A stretch of 64,000 nucleotides of DNA from Jeotgalibacillus campisalis (lineage in GTDB: Bacteria > Bacillota > Bacilli > Bacillales > Jeotgalibacillaceae): contig NZ_JXRR01000013.1 of NCBI RefSeq assembly GCF_000829515.1, positions 1-64,000 of the forward strand, read 5' to 3'. Below the pieces are notes generated by a model. It searched no databases, was not told the DNA's origin, and saw only the letters and a list, made by a program, of their open reading frames with translations. Made by a program: the position numbers and the translations under genes. Positions 18,346 to 27,986 of this stretch are shown piece after piece (position 1 is the first letter of the stretch; every line of letters starts with the position of its first letter).

Positions 18346-20292
18346 TTACTGCAGCGACATCCGAATCACTTTCTTATAATGCAGCACCGACAAAATCCCA
18401 AAGATCGAGTACAGTGCAGCATACAACACCATAACAATGATCATCGGTGTCCACAGCTCGGTTCCGAAAAAGAACCAGCCGGATTGAACGGCGAAGTAGC
18501 TGTGCAGGAGGCCGATGACCAGGGGAATTCCAAAGTTGAACAGCTGCTTTTGGAGGATTCCCTGCAGAAGATCCTTTTGGGTGAAGCCAAGTTTTCGCAG
18601 GATCTTGTAGCTTGGCTGTTCTTCGTCTCCTTCTTCTACCTGTTTAAAGTAGAGGATGCAGCCAGATGTGATCAGGAAGGTGAGACCGAGGAAGCCGACA
18701 ACGAACATGATGAAGCCCATATTCATTTTTTGCTGGAGCTCTGCTGCGTATTGAGAGTTGCTGCCAGGTTCATCGCTGAATGGCATGCCGGTAAACAATT
18801 CATTCGCGGTTTCTACAGTGTCACTGTCCTCCAGCGTAAAGCCAATATAGAGAGAGGACTCTTCCTGGATTTCTTCGTTACTATCTTCAGAAAGCGCGGC
18901 AAAAACAGCTTCGTCCACAATGGCTGCAGGCACTCCGCCAGCGAAATAAAATGGCAGCACACTTTCATCAATTAGTCCGGCATACTCTTTGCTCACTTCA
19001 GTTGTGGTTCCATGTAAAGTAAGTGTTCCTTCATCCTGCAAATTTAAAAGAGCTTGCAGGGCGTCGTTTGAGCCGGAAAATAAGATTTCATCCTCGTTTA
19101 CTTCCATATCCTCCACTTGACTCTCACTCATGACAGCCATGATCATTTTGCCATCTTCAAAGTTAAAATTATCTAGATCTGTACCAAGAATTCCTTCAAT
19201 CCCGACTTCTGCCTGAATGACGTCGATTTGTTTTTCACTGTAGGCAATGCCGTTTTCATCTAATATCTCACCAAACACTGCTGCATCTTCTTCTGAGACA
19301 AAGGTGAAATCATCAGGTGCAGCGCTTTGAGCTGTTTTTCCAGCAGAGTAGTAGGAAATATAGCTTAACGACAGCAGGCCGATCGCAAGTGCGGACACCG
19401 TGGTAATAATGGTCAGGAGCATGGCATTTGATTTCATCCGGAACATGATCGAGGAAAGCGACATGACCTGGTTAATGTTTAAGTAGCCGCCTTTCTTTTT
19501 CCGAATCAGGTTGGCCATAAAGCTGACAGACCCTTTATAGAAGAAATACGTTCCAAGAATTACGCTTCCCAGGATAAAGACCATGACAGCAAACAATTGA
19601 GTCATCGATACAAATTCCCCATCAAAAAGCCGGGAAGATACATAGTAACCGGCCGCAATTAGAAGGATCCCAAGCAGTCCAATCAAAATTTCAAGGATTG
19701 AGATTTTCTTGACCCGGCTTTCCGTTTTACTTTTCACATGAAAGAGGGACAGGATGCTTTGGCGTTTGATAAATAAATAGTTCATGGCCATGATCAAAAG
19801 ATAGACGGCACTAAAGACGAGCAGCGTCTGGATAAAAGCCTGACTTGAGAAATAGAGGTCTGCTGTATCCTCCACGCCGGTTAATTTAAACAGGGACATG
19901 GCCACTACTTTTGATATAACAAAGCCGATAAAAATTCCAACGATCAGTGAACTGTAGTAAAGCAGCAGGTTTTCAGCGCTCAAAATAGCAAAAATCCGAT
20001 TCTTTGTCATGCCGATCAGCTGAAACAATCCAATTTCTTTGCTTCTGCGTTTGATAAATAAATTATTCGCATACAGTAAAAATACGGTAACAATCGCAAT
20101 CAGAAGAACGGATGCAGTTCTGATGCCTGCTGCGCCCTTTACGGAACCGGACGCTTCATCCATGGATGGATCATATTGCAGCGTGACAAAGGCAAAATAA
20201 AGAGCAGCACTGAACATCAGCGCAAATACATATAAGGAATAGCTTTTTAGGTTCTTTTGAAAGCTGCGGAAAATCAGCTGATTAATGCTCAT
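18346..20292 (-). CDS. bceB: BceB-type ABC transporter permease
   Basis: A 648-residue permease of the peptide-resistance (BceB) family. It has ten predicted membrane helices and one large extracellular domain of about 200 residues between helices 7 and 8 (about 310-510), which senses and handles lipid II-cycle antibiotics such as bacitracin. The N-terminus [20 protein letters not shown] matches the family. The start is moved to ATG 20292, overlapping the bceA stop by 11 bases. Upstream codons in this frame lie inside bceA. Together with BceA it both confers resistance and signals to the BceS kinase. Confidence 0.92.
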   Translation of the reverse strand: MSINQLIFRSFQKNLKSYSLYVFALMFSAALYFAFVTLQYDPSMDEASGSVKGAAGIRTASVLLIAIVTVFLLYANNLFIKRRSKEIGLFQLIGMTKNRIFAILSAENLLLYYSSLIVGIFIGFVISKVVAMSLFKLTGVEDTADLYFSSQAFIQTLLVFSAVYLLIMAMNYLFIKRQSILSLFHVKSKTESRVKKISILEILIGLLGILLIAAGYYVSSRLFDGEFVSMTQLFAVMVFILGSVILGTYFFYKGSVSFMANLIRKKKGGYLNINQVMSLSSIMFRMKSNAMLLTIITTVSALAIGLLSLSYISYYSAGKTAQSAAPDDFTFVSEEDAAVFGEILDENGIAYSEKQIDVIQAEVGIEGILGTDLDNFNFEDGKMIMAVMSESQVEDMEVNEDEILFSGSNDALQALLNLQDEGTLTLHGTTTEVSKEYAGLIDESVLPFYFAGGVPAAIVDEAVFAALSEDSNEEIQEESSLYIGFTLEDSDTVETANELFTGMPFSDEPGSNSQYAAELQQKMNMGFIMFVVGFLGLTFLITSGCILYFKQVEEGDEEQPSYKILRKLGFTQKDLLQGILQKQLFNFGIPLVIGLLHSYFAVQSGWFFFGTELWTPMIIVMVLYAALYSIFGILSVLHYKKVIRMSLQ

Positions 20293-21043
20293 CGTGCACA
20301 CCACCCAGTACGCCCTGCGTTTTCATAATGTCTTTTAAGAAGGTATTGCGGCTTTCTTCGCCTTTGTTCAGCTGTGTATAAATCTGTCCGTCTTTAATGA
20401 AAATCACCCGGCTGCTGTAGCTTGCGGCAACGGGATCGTGGCTGACCATTACAATCGTGGCCAGGCGTTTTTGATTTAAATGCGTCAGCTTGGCAAGCAG
20501 GTCAGATGCTGCTTTTGAATCAAGCGCCCCGGTCGGCTCATCTGCAAAAATGATGCTTGGTTCATGGATGAAGGCTCTCGCGGCTGAGGTCCGCTGCTTT
20601 TGGCCGCCTGATATTTCGTTTGGATATTTATCCGCGATGTCTTCAATGCCAAGATCCTGTGCGACTGTTTGAAATTTCTTCTGTGCTTCTTTTTTAGACG
20701 TACTGGTAATCGAGAGTGGCAGCAGGATGTTTTCTTTTACAGTCAGCGTATCGAGCAGATTATAATCCTGAAAAATAAAGCCCAAATGATGCTTTCTGAA
20801 CTCCGCAAGCTTCTTTTCCCTGCTTTTTGTCAGGTCCTCCTGTTCAATGATCAAGGAGCCGTGGCTTAAGCGGTCAATCGTGGACAGCACATTCAAAAGG
20901 GTGGTCTTTCCAGAGCCGGATGCGCCCATGATCGTCACAAATTCCCCTTTTTGAATGCGGATATCAATTCCTTTTAACACTTCCTGCTTCGTGAATTTAT
21001 TTCCATAACTCTTATAAATTTTCTTCGCTTCTAATATCGTCAT
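20282..21043 (-). CDS. bceA: BceA-type ABC transporter ATPase
   Basis: A 253-residue ABC ATPase with Walker [12 protein letters not shown] near residue 40, the signature [14 protein letters not shown] near 145, and Walker [13 protein letters not shown] near 165. Bacillus BceA proteins begin in the same way (ILEAxKIxKSYGNK). The start is set at ATG 21043, after GGAGGA. Longer frames extend into untranslated sequence. It is separated from bceS by about 100 bases that hold a BceR-type operator and a promoter, so the transporter pair is probably induced by BceR independently of bceRS. Confidence 0.94.
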   Translation of the reverse strand: MTILEAKKIYKSYGNKFTKQEVLKGIDIRIQKGEFVTIMGASGSGKTTLLNVLSTIDRLSHGSLIIEQEDLTKSREKKLAEFRKHHLGFIFQDYNLLDTLTVKENILLPLSITSTSKKEAQKKFQTVAQDLGIEDIADKYPNEISGGQKQRTSAARAFIHEPSIIFADEPTGALDSKAASDLLAKLTHLNQKRLATIVMVSHDPVAASYSSRVIFIKDGQIYTQLNKGEESRNTFLKDIMKTQGVLGGVHDEH

Positions 21044-21075
21044 TGCGATTTCCTCCAAGTGATTAAGATACATTC

Positions 21076-21081
21076 ATTGTA
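21076..21081 (-). promoter_or_regulatory. -10 element of the bceAB promoter
   Basis: On the minus strand TACAAT (preceded by GA) lies about 33 bases before the bceA ATG. No good -35 hexamer is found 17 bases upstream, which suits an activator-dependent promoter. A second inverted repeat TTGT-TAGG-ACAA (21109-21120) lies just upstream of where -35 would be. Confidence 0.5.
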
Positions 21082-21129
21082 TCGATTCCTCATTCTGAAG
21101 TCCTTTGATTGTCCTAACAATAAAGCAAA

Positions 21130-21153
21130 GCGTGTGACATTATTGTCACACGC
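21130..21153 (-). promoter_or_regulatory. BceR operator candidate
   Basis: A perfect inverted repeat with arms GCGTGTGACA and TGTCACACGC and a four-base centre overlaps the bceS stop codon, about 60-85 bases before the likely bceA start of transcription. From memory, the B. subtilis BceR site before bceA contains TGTGAC / GTCACA arms in the same type of position. The repeat could instead or also act as a weak attenuator for bceRS, since some T residues follow on the minus strand. Confidence 0.65.
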
Positions 21154-22150
21154 CCTGTATTTCAAGAAATTCATTTTCTTTTGGGAAGGTTAGCGTCACA
21201 GTGGTTCCCGTGCCTACGGTTGACTGAACTGAGAGGTGAAGCTGAAGGGGGATGGAAGCCTTTTGTGCCAAATACAGCCCCATGCCGGTCGCATGCTGAT
21301 CGGGATTGCCGGTAGACGTAAAACCTTTATCAAAAATTCTCGGCAGATCACGGGTTGCAATGCCGCGGCCTTGATCAGACAGCGTCAGGACGGTCTGACC
21401 CATATCCTGTGAGGAATGAATGGTAATATCAGAACCTTCATGGCTGTACTTTACAGCATTGGTTAGAAGCTGCCGGAGAATAAAAGAGAGCCACTTCGCA
21501 TCTGTAAGCACATGAGGAGAGTCCAATACCACTTCAAAGCCGATTTTCTTTTTTAAGCACCAGGAGCGCAGCGTATGAATTTCACTATAAATCAGTGACT
21601 CAAGTTCGACTTTTTCAATGAACAAATCATTTTCAATGAAAGGGATGCGCTTTTGATGCAGCTGCTGATCAAGCAAATAATAAATTCGCAGCCATTCATA
21701 CATAAGCTCAGATTTTAACTGGTGATTTTCTGTCCGGTCAATGATCAACTTCATCGCAGTTAAAGGCGTTTTTACTTCATGGATCCAGGAAAGCAGCTCG
21801 TCTTTTTCCTCTTCAAGAAGCAGCTGATTATGGGAAGCATCCTGTTCCAGCTTTTCAATGGCAGAGGTTACCTGCTCATAAACGGATGCTTCAAATGGGC
21901 TGTTTGGTTCAGGGAAGCTTGATAGATCCGTTGTCGCCTCCCGCAGTTCGAGTTCTTTATAAAAGGTGGTTTCTTTAACATAACGGATGATGATAAATAC
22001 GGAAGAAATGACGAGTGACAAAAAGACGTAGTACATCATCGAGTCAAAAGAAAGGGAAGGGTCGAGGTAGGCAATGGTCAGCCCTACAAGCTGCAGGAGA
22101 ACAATAAGCCCAATCCAGCTCATTCTCTCCATCATAAACCTCCTGATCAT
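21146..22150 (-). CDS. bceS: BceS-type intramembrane-sensing histidine kinase
   Basis: A 334-residue kinase with two N-terminal membrane helices joined by a very short outside loop, the hallmark of intramembrane-sensing kinases that receive their signal from the BceAB transporter. The phospho-acceptor histidine is in SWIHEVKTPLTAMKL near residue 124, followed by N, G1 (DQGRGI) and G2 (GMGLYLA) boxes of the ATPase domain. The start overlaps the bceR stop by four bases. The sequence follows B. subtilis BceS along its length. Confidence 0.93.
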   Translation of the reverse strand: MIRRFMMERMSWIGLIVLLQLVGLTIAYLDPSLSFDSMMYYVFLSLVISSVFIIIRYVKETTFYKELELREATTDLSSFPEPNSPFEASVYEQVTSAIEKLEQDASHNQLLLEEEKDELLSWIHEVKTPLTAMKLIIDRTENHQLKSELMYEWLRIYYLLDQQLHQKRIPFIENDLFIEKVELESLIYSEIHTLRSWCLKKKIGFEVVLDSPHVLTDAKWLSFILRQLLTNAVKYSHEGSDITIHSSQDMGQTVLTLSDQGRGIATRDLPRIFDKGFTSTGNPDQHATGMGLYLAQKASIPLQLHLSVQSTVGTGTTVTLTFPKENEFLEIQGV

Positions 22151-22836
22151 TTTTCCACCTTCTCAATGGCTGTGTATCCTTGACCGACCTTCGTTTCAAT
22201 GGCATTTCCAAGTCCAATCTCCGCCAGTTTTTTTCGCAGTCTATTCACATTGACGGTTAACGTATTATCGCTGATAAAGCGCTGATCATCCCAAAGCAGA
22301 TCCATCAAATACTCACGGGTCACGACCTTATTTTTTCGTTCAACTAAAAGCTTGAGGATGAAGATTTCATTTTTCGTCAGCTCAATCATGCCCTGATCAT
22401 TTTTCACACGGTTGCTTTCCATGTCGATCGCAGCCCCCATCCACATTCTCAAATCTGATGTGGTTGAACTGTAGTTATGCACCCGGCGCAAAATCGCCTG
22501 AACCTTTGCGATCAGCACTTCAAAGTGAAACGGTTTTTGGATAAAATCATCCGCCCCCAAATTCATCGACATTACCATATCAGTGGGGTGGTCGCGTGAG
22601 GATAAAAAGATAATCGGAACATTCGAATGCTCACGAATCATGCGGCACCAGTGGAAGCCATCAAATTTGGGCAGCTGAATATCAATAATCACTAAATCCG
22701 GCTGGGTCTGGGCAAAGCTTTCCATTACCTTTTGAAAGTCATTTACGCCGTGCACCTCATATTGCCAGTCGGTCAACCGGTCTTTGATCTCTTTAAATAG
22801 CGTTTCGTCGTCTTCAATTAATAGGATTTTAAACAA
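22147..22836 (-). CDS. bceR: BceR-type response regulator
   Basis: A 229-residue OmpR-family regulator: receiver domain (1-115) with the acidic pocket EDD near residue 8, phospho-acceptor Asp in VIIDIQLPKFDGF near 52 and Lys in FIQKPF near 102, then a winged-helix DNA-binding domain. The start is taken as TTG 22836, six bases after AGGTG, giving the family start FKILLIEDDETLF. A GTG three codons upstream is possible. It is expected to activate bceAB through the operator at 21130. Confidence 0.92.
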   Translation of the reverse strand: MFKILLIEDDETLFKEIKDRLTDWQYEVHGVNDFQKVMESFAQTQPDLVIIDIQLPKFDGFHWCRMIREHSNVPIIFLSSRDHPTDMVMSMNLGADDFIQKPFHFEVLIAKVQAILRRVHNYSSTTSDLRMWMGAAIDMESNRVKNDQGMIELTKNEIFILKLLVERKNKVVTREYLMDLLWDDQRFISDNTLTVNVNRLRKKLAEIGLGNAIETKVGQGYTAIEKVEK

Positions 22837-23516
22837 CTGAATCACCTGCGCTTTCAGGTAAAGTATAGCAAAAAGGGGAGCGGGGAGGGAAATTCAGGAT
22901 TTATTTATAGTCATGTGAGCATTTGTCAAATAACAATTTTCCGCTTTTTTAATCAGTCATTCTACTCTATCGTTCAAAGATCCATCCTTCCACCAGATCT
23001 TCCACGTATTTTTGATTTCTTCTTTCTAAATTCAGACCAATTAGAAAGGGTAGCAAAGCATTAATTGCTATATTTTACAGAATTATTGTATAATTAAGGA
23101 TATGACTGTTTTAGAGCAAGGGCGGACAGTGAAATCTCTTGAAAGTTACGATCGTGACAGATCTTATTTATTTTTAGACTCTCTTTTACGATCTAGAAGA
23201 ACGCGATTTTTTGATTTATCGTTTTAGCATATACAGCAGCGTTTGGAAAAGGATTCATTTTTATAATAGTATTTTTGTCATGGTCATGGGCATCATGTTC
23301 GGCTGTTGTGATTCTATGGTGCAGCGGTAAGTCAATAAGACCAGTTGGTTTAAAATCAGGATCGGGGGATTGAATTACCTCTTTTAGAACCATCCTCTAT
23401 TGATTTGCATACATTATTAGACCAAATCATCAGTTCATTTTTCATGTCATTTACATCATTAATCGTTCATGAGATTGGTAACATAATGTTGTGAATAGCA
23501 GGAGGAAAAGGAAAAA
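22837..23516. other. long intergenic region before the M81 gene
   Basis: About 680 bases lack a convincing gene. A strong sigma-A-like promoter lies at 23065-23094, and the ATG of a 41-codon frame (23102-23227) falls at its expected start of transcription. A minus frame of 66 codons (23193-23393) is His- and Asp-rich but matches nothing known. No terminator was found. Confidence 0.45.
23065..23094 (+). promoter_or_regulatory. strong sigma-A-like promoter
   Basis: TTGCTA (23065-23070), 18 bases, then a perfect TATAAT (23089-23094). The transcript would start near 23101. It may lead to the M81 gene 415 bases downstream or make a short RNA. Confidence 0.6.
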
Positions 23517-25025
23517 ATGACAAGACATAAGATTGCGATCGGCGGAATTAAACATGAAACGAATACTTTTTCTAATGTGAACACAACGGTGGATATGTTC
23601 AAGCAGAGTGAATGGGAAAGCGGTCAAGAGATCATCGACAATCACAAAGGTGTAGGAGATTACTTAGGCGGAATCATTTCAAAAGGGGAAGAAATGGACG
23701 TAGAGCTGATTCCCACTTTTTGGGCGAGCGCAAATCCCATGGGGTTGATTACTAGTGAAACCTACCAGGAATTACTTACTCACCTTCTATCAAGCATAAA
23801 ACAGGTGAGTGATCCCGATGGCATCTGTCTTGTCCTTCATGGAGGAGGGATCGCAGAGGGGGTTGATGATCTTGAAGGAAGCATCCTATCTGCAGTAAGA
23901 GAAGTCGTCGGCAAAAAGATTCCAATTGTAGCTACGCTCGATCTGCACGCGAATTTGACAGAAACGATGATCAAAGAAGCGGATGCTTTGCTTGGGGTGA
24001 ATTTTTATCCTCATACCGACTGTTTTGAAAGAGGACAAGAAGCGGTTGAAAAATTAATCGACATCATTGAGGGGAAAATTAAACCTGTGATGCATTTTGA
24101 AAAGCTTCCGATGATGATTCCTTCGAGCACATCGGATCATTCCCCGGTAAAAGATATAAATGAGCGGTGCTGGATGTGGGAAGAACAGCAAGCTGTAATT
24201 GATTGCACGTTCTTTCACGGTTTTTCCCACACCGATATCCCTGACATGAGACTTTCTGTTCTTACGACTACGGATCAGGATAAGGAATTAGCTGTAAAAA
24301 TTTCTCGAGATGTAACCGATCAAATATGGAATCTGCGCGAGGATTTTTATCTTCCTTTCCCTGGTCCAAGAGAAGGATTAGAGCAAGCCCTTTCAGAGCA
24401 GGGCGGTCCTATAGTCATTAATGAAACATCAGATAATCCCGGAGCGGGAGCACCTGGGGATGGCACTCATTTATTGAAAGAAATGATTGATATGAATATT
24501 GAAAATGCTTGTTTTGGCTTTATTTATGATCCTGAAACAGCAGAAGCTGCTCATGAAGAGGGAATAGATAGCAAGATTTCCATTTTGCTTGGAGGGAAGA
24601 CAGATTCCCTGCACGGAAGCCCTTTAGCCGTTCATGCTTATGTGAAAGCACTATCGGATGGAAAGTTTGTTCACAGCACCGAAATGTATAAAGACAAAAA
24701 AATGGACCTAGGTAAATCAGCAAGACTTCAAATAGGTCATGTAGATGTCATTGTCTGCTCAATAAGGGCACAGACATTTGATGAACAAATGTTTATTCTG
24801 CACGGGATTGATGTGACAACCTATAAAATCGTTGCGTTAAAATCTGAAAATCATTTTCGTTCCTCTTTTACGCCTCTGGCGAAGAAAATCATTACAGTAG
24901 ACTCACCTGGGTTGAGTTGCTACAATTTACAGAATTTGGATTACAAAAGAGTGAACAGACCCGTCTATCCCCTGGATAAAAGCATTACTCACAGAAAAGA
25001 AAAAGTTGGTAAAGGGTCACATTGA
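23517..25025 (+). CDS. M81-family metallopeptidase (MlrC-like)
   Basis: A 502-residue protein of the MlrC/DUF1485 family, named after the microcystin-degradation enzyme. Most members have unknown substrates. Conserved stretches are KIAIGGIKHETNTFS at the start, LHGGGIAEG near residue 105, the metal-binding TLDLHANLTE near 142, GVNFYPHTD near 160, and NPGAGAPGDGTH near 306. The C-terminal MlrC domain ends with SSFTPLAKKIITVDSPG. A ribosome binding site AGGAGG precedes the ATG. Length is normal. It stands alone, with a terminator behind it. Confidence 0.87.
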   Translation: MTRHKIAIGGIKHETNTFSNVNTTVDMFKQSEWESGQEIIDNHKGVGDYLGGIISKGEEMDVELIPTFWASANPMGLITSETYQELLTHLLSSIKQVSDPDGICLVLHGGGIAEGVDDLEGSILSAVREVVGKKIPIVATLDLHANLTETMIKEADALLGVNFYPHTDCFERGQEAVEKLIDIIEGKIKPVMHFEKLPMMIPSSTSDHSPVKDINERCWMWEEQQAVIDCTFFHGFSHTDIPDMRLSVLTTTDQDKELAVKISRDVTDQIWNLREDFYLPFPGPREGLEQALSEQGGPIVINETSDNPGAGAPGDGTHLLKEMIDMNIENACFGFIYDPETAEAAHEEGIDSKISILLGGKTDSLHGSPLAVHAYVKALSDGKFVHSTEMYKDKKMDLGKSARLQIGHVDVIVCSIRAQTFDEQMFILHGIDVTTYKIVALKSENHFRSSFTPLAKKIITVDSPGLSCYNLQNLDYKRVNRPVYPLDKSITHRKEKVGKGSH

Positions 25026-25061
25026 AAAATAGACTGACATGTTAAGCTGCTAAATCCCCAT

Positions 25062-25088
25062 TGACCTGCCTTTTTGGTAGGTCATTTT
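25062..25088 (+). terminator. terminator of the M81 gene
   Basis: The stem TGACCTGCC / GGTAGGTCA (25062-25070 with 25076-25084) encloses five T residues and is followed by TTTTC. It lies about 37 bases after the stop. Confidence 0.75.
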
Positions 25089-25223
25089 CTTCGTCAGCCA
25101 CCTATATATTAGATGGAATATTTTCCAGAACATAATAAGGTAAAGCCCCCGAGAAAAAAATCACATCACTAGTTGAACAAATCAGGGAAATCATTGCTAG
25201 GCGACGGGCTGACGATCTGGTTG

Positions 25224-25940
25224 TTAAGGAATAAATCGTTTCCATTTCCCCTCTGAAACCATTTCAACGGTCCCCTCATTAACTTTTATTGCCGTCTGAT
25301 CATCAATTGCGTAGCCAGGTATTGAAACACCCTCAGCCCATTTTTCTGCATTTTCCAATGTATTATCCGGCAGCAGTTCATGACCAAGATGAGGAAACAA
25401 CGCAAAATCTACGAAACCGAGTGCTGCATCTCCTCCTGCAGGGGGACGCCAGCCTACGAATTCTTCACCAATTTTCGGAGCCATCACCATGCTCCCTGCG
25501 CTCATCCCCACATAAACGGCATTCAGTGACGGCAAGAGATCTGCCAGACCGGATTCCATCATCCAGTGATTCAGAAAAAGTGCGTCGCCTCCTGATACCA
25601 GCAGGACATCCGTTTCTTTTACAAGCGGAACCCACCGGTCTTTTCCGATGCTTGGCAGCGCGGTGAGCTCGAGAATGCCAACAGACTTCCAGCCGAGGTC
25701 GACCATGGGATTCTCAGAATTTCCGGTGATAAACTCCCAGGCTTTGACGCCCGGACCGACCCAGGGATGACCGTACATGGCAGTAGGAATGCACAAAGCG
25801 CTGCATTCGGCAATTGGCTTATCCAGCATGTCCACTAGCGCCTTGTGGATTGAAGAGTTATTGACACCCGCGGAAGTTAGAAGCAGTTTCATTCCTGACG
25901 TTTCCTGAGAACTGAAATTTTTAACATCCTGATTCGGCAT
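25224..25940 (-). CDS. peptidase S51 (dipeptidase E-like)
   Basis: A 238-residue protein of the S51/class I glutamine-amidotransferase-like fold. Dipeptidase E cleaves Asp-X dipeptides. The nucleophile elbow VGMSAGS (Ser147), the preceding LLVSGGDALFLNHW block near 123-136 and the downstream FPHLGHE with a candidate catalytic His are present. The ATG at 25940 follows GGAGGAAAACAC. A Met at residue 17 aligns better with short family members but has only a poor site, so the longer form is kept. Substrate specificity cannot be told. Confidence 0.84.
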   Translation of the reverse strand: MPNQDVKNFSSQETSGMKLLLTSAGVNNSSIHKALVDMLDKPIAECSALCIPTAMYGHPWVGPGVKAWEFITGNSENPMVDLGWKSVGILELTALPSIGKDRWVPLVKETDVLLVSGGDALFLNHWMMESGLADLLPSLNAVYVGMSAGSMVMAPKIGEEFVGWRPPAGGDAALGFVDFALFPHLGHELLPDNTLENAEKWAEGVSIPGYAIDDQTAIKVNEGTVEMVSEGKWKRFIP

Positions 25941-26356
25941 GTGTTTTCCTCCATTACGTCTTCATTTGGTAAACCGTAAGCAATTTTTCAAGGCATTCAT
26001 TTTCCGGCGATCCCACTGGATTTTTTATGATAAGTATAACCTGGTATTTTCCTGAATAATAGTGTGATTATTCAATTAAATTAATTTGTCCAATCTTATC
26101 TATGAATATCTAACTGGTGAGCCTCAATTTATAGTAAGTGTTCTAAATGACCCAATGAATGAATGCTAGTGTGAAAGATGTGACTTGAGAAAGTTGCGTA
26201 GGGTTTTTGCTATAAACCACTTGAATAACTAATTTTCATGGGGGTGTTGGCAGTGAGGTGATATCTGGAAATTAAACTATTTTTAAAGAGAAGAAGAATA
26301 CTGCCTCATTTATTTAATACAATTATAAATGATGGTTTAGAGAGGAGGATGTATAG
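25941..26356. other. intergenic region, 416 bases
   Basis: Between the divergent S51 and DinB genes no further gene, RNA or clear repeat is seen. The AGAGGAGG ribosome binding site of the DinB gene lies at its right end. Confidence 0.5.
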
Positions 26357-26869
26357 ATGGAGAATCTGAAATTGATTGAAACATATAAAGATTTTTTACG
26401 AAACTATTCAATGGAACAGCTAATGCATAAACCTGAGCAAAGAGTTTGGTCCATTGGTCAAATGTATGACCATTTAATTGTTACTGCTCAAGAGTACCTT
26501 GACAGTGTGGAGGAATGTGCATCCGCCGGTAAAGAACAAGAGGGGACAAAGACGGAGTTTGGAGAGCAAATATTTTCTACTGGCGGATTTCCTCCAATTA
26601 AAATTACAATACCAGAAGAGCTGAGTCCTCCGCCTGCTAATACAAAAAGTAAAGAGCACTTGATGCTTGAACTCGATCAATTAATAAATAGGCTGGATAA
26701 ATGGGAAAGGAAAGCAGATGAAATAAATCCTGTTTACAAAACTGAGCATGGGGGCTTTGGATGGCTGAATGCAAAGGAATGGCTGGCGCTTGTCGAAATG
26801 CATTTTCGTCACCATCTGCGCCAGAAGAAAGATCTGGATGAAAAATTGGGCTTAAAAGCAGATCATTAA
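26357..26869 (+). CDS. DinB-like superfamily protein
   Basis: A 170-residue four-helix-bundle protein of the DinB/YfiT superfamily, usually a metal-binding enzyme using thiol cofactors such as bacillithiol. The histidines expected to bind metal are in YDHLIVT (near residue 39) and in the late helix MHFRHHLRQK (near 149-153). WSIGQMYDHL near 31-40 is the classical first motif. A strong site GAGGAGG precedes the ATG. The precise reaction is unknown. It stands between a decayed ankyrin copy and the S51 gene. Confidence 0.85.
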   Translation: MENLKLIETYKDFLRNYSMEQLMHKPEQRVWSIGQMYDHLIVTAQEYLDSVEECASAGKEQEGTKTEFGEQIFSTGGFPPIKITIPEELSPPPANTKSKEHLMLELDQLINRLDKWERKADEINPVYKTEHGGFGWLNAKEWLALVEMHFRHHLRQKKDLDEKLGLKADH

Positions 26870-26903
26870 TTTCTAGTCCTTTCAACAGAGAAAGGATCTA
26901 AAC

Positions 26904-27029
26904 TTGACCATTATGTATGAAGATACAGACCTGGCTGCGACAACCAGACCCCGCTCTATGCCGCAAACATTCACGGATTGAGCGGCTGATAAATTAAGGA
27001 GCTAGAAGTGAGAGTGAAGGTTAATAAAA
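26904..27029 (+). pseudogene. internally deleted ankyrin-protein copy
   Basis: The bases from 26904 read TIMYEDTDLAA, nearly the N-terminus (TIIYEDEDLAA) of the ankyrin gene at 28701. From about 26945 the sequence resembles its 3' end: NQTPLYAA against NLTPLEAA, then GGCTGATAAATxAAGGAGC in both. About 600 bases of the middle are missing and the frame is broken. The following TGCTTGGTCCGGAGG hairpin is also shared. It is therefore a duplicated, collapsed copy of that gene. Confidence 0.75.
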
Positions 27030-27040
27030 TTTAAAAGAAA

Positions 27041-27068
27041 TGCTTGGTCCGGAGGGTGCCTGCCGGAC
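27041..27068 (+). terminator. GTCCGG hairpin, repeat copy 1
   Basis: TGCTTGGTCCGGAGG followed by CCGGAC forms a hairpin (27047-27052 with 27063-27068) behind the collapsed ankyrin copy. No T run follows, so its terminator function seems lost. The same 15-base core recurs at 29471 and, with one change, at 36867. Confidence 0.5.
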
Positions 27069-27123
27069 TGTTCCGCCCCTTAAGACCATTTGGCTTTAGG
27101 GGCTTCATTAGGCAACGTACCTG

Positions 27124-27669
27124 TTATTTGAATAACTTATACCAATACAAAGTGGTTTCAATATTTGGATTATACGACTGTTTCAATGTGTCAACTCCAC
27201 CTAGTAAAAATCCTTGTTTCACATAAAACCTGCACGCTCCAAGATTATCATCTTGCGTTTCTAAAGACATTCCGATAAGTTCTCCTTGTTTAGCCCACTC
27301 TTCGGCTTTCGTTAAGAGCAGCTTCCCGACTCCATATTCTCTAAATTCTTTTTTTGTAGCAATATTTTCAATGTAACAGAAGCGATTCCAATCCTTCGTT
27401 ATTCTAATTTGCCCAATGCACTTAGTATTCTTATAAGCCAAAAATAGAGCTTTGTCTTCATTGTTTATATATTGGCTCCAATCAAGTTTATCATCCGGGA
27501 AACGAATCTCTTGAGCTTCATTATATAGTTTCTCTTCAAAAGACCATTTTCCTGATTGAAAACTGGGTTCAATCTTACCAAACACTTTAAAAGAATCATT
27601 TGTTTTATTGATGTCCTTAGTTAATTCATCTTTTAATGGATAAATGATTATTTCTTCTGCAATATTCAT
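27124..27669 (-). CDS. satA: GNAT acetyltransferase, streptothricin-acetyltransferase-like
   Basis: A 181-residue GNAT enzyme resembling SatA (YyaR) of Bacillus, which inactivates streptothricin by acetylation with acetyl-CoA. Motif A reads IENIATKKEFREYGVGKLLL near residues 100-118, and the C-terminal half has SLETQDDNLGACRFYVKQGF, typical of this subgroup. Length and C-terminal LYWY motif fit. The substrate remains an inference because GNAT specificity is hard to read. It is a single gene on the minus strand between accessory genes, and its AT content suggests acquisition. Confidence 0.82.
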   Translation of the reverse strand: MNIAEEIIIYPLKDELTKDINKTNDSFKVFGKIEPSFQSGKWSFEEKLYNEAQEIRFPDDKLDWSQYINNEDKALFLAYKNTKCIGQIRITKDWNRFCYIENIATKKEFREYGVGKLLLTKAEEWAKQGELIGMSLETQDDNLGACRFYVKQGFLLGGVDTLKQSYNPNIETTLYWYKLFK

Positions 27670-27986
27670 TTTTACACCTTCGCTTTCTGAAAAAACAGCA
27701 CAAGCCTAAATACCTACCTGCCTTATTCAATTTTACTGCTTACTAAGCAAAATAAAAGCTTAGACAACTAAGTTTAGTGGACGTTTCAAAAATTGGAGTT
27801 TCATTCTCTTTACTTTTACTATCGTTAACCGTGACTTCTTAACTCTTAAAGGATAGCCTATAGGTAGTATTTGAACTATAAAAAGAAATTGAGAGGTTTA
27901 ACTTGATAGAGATTTAGAGGGATAAGCTCCAGTTTAATAACGATTTCCCTTCAAAGTATTAGCCTTTATGAAAGGAGTAGTGTTGA
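27670..27986. other. intergenic region, 317 bases
   Basis: No gene or RNA is recognised. The stretch is AT-rich and holds the divergent control regions of the satA-like and orphan nuclease genes. A GAAAGGAG site for the latter lies at 27970-27977. Confidence 0.5.

Noticed and set aside
23193-23393. 66-codon His-rich minus frame
   Set aside because: No good ribosome binding site and no recognised similarity, so it was left within the intergenic description.
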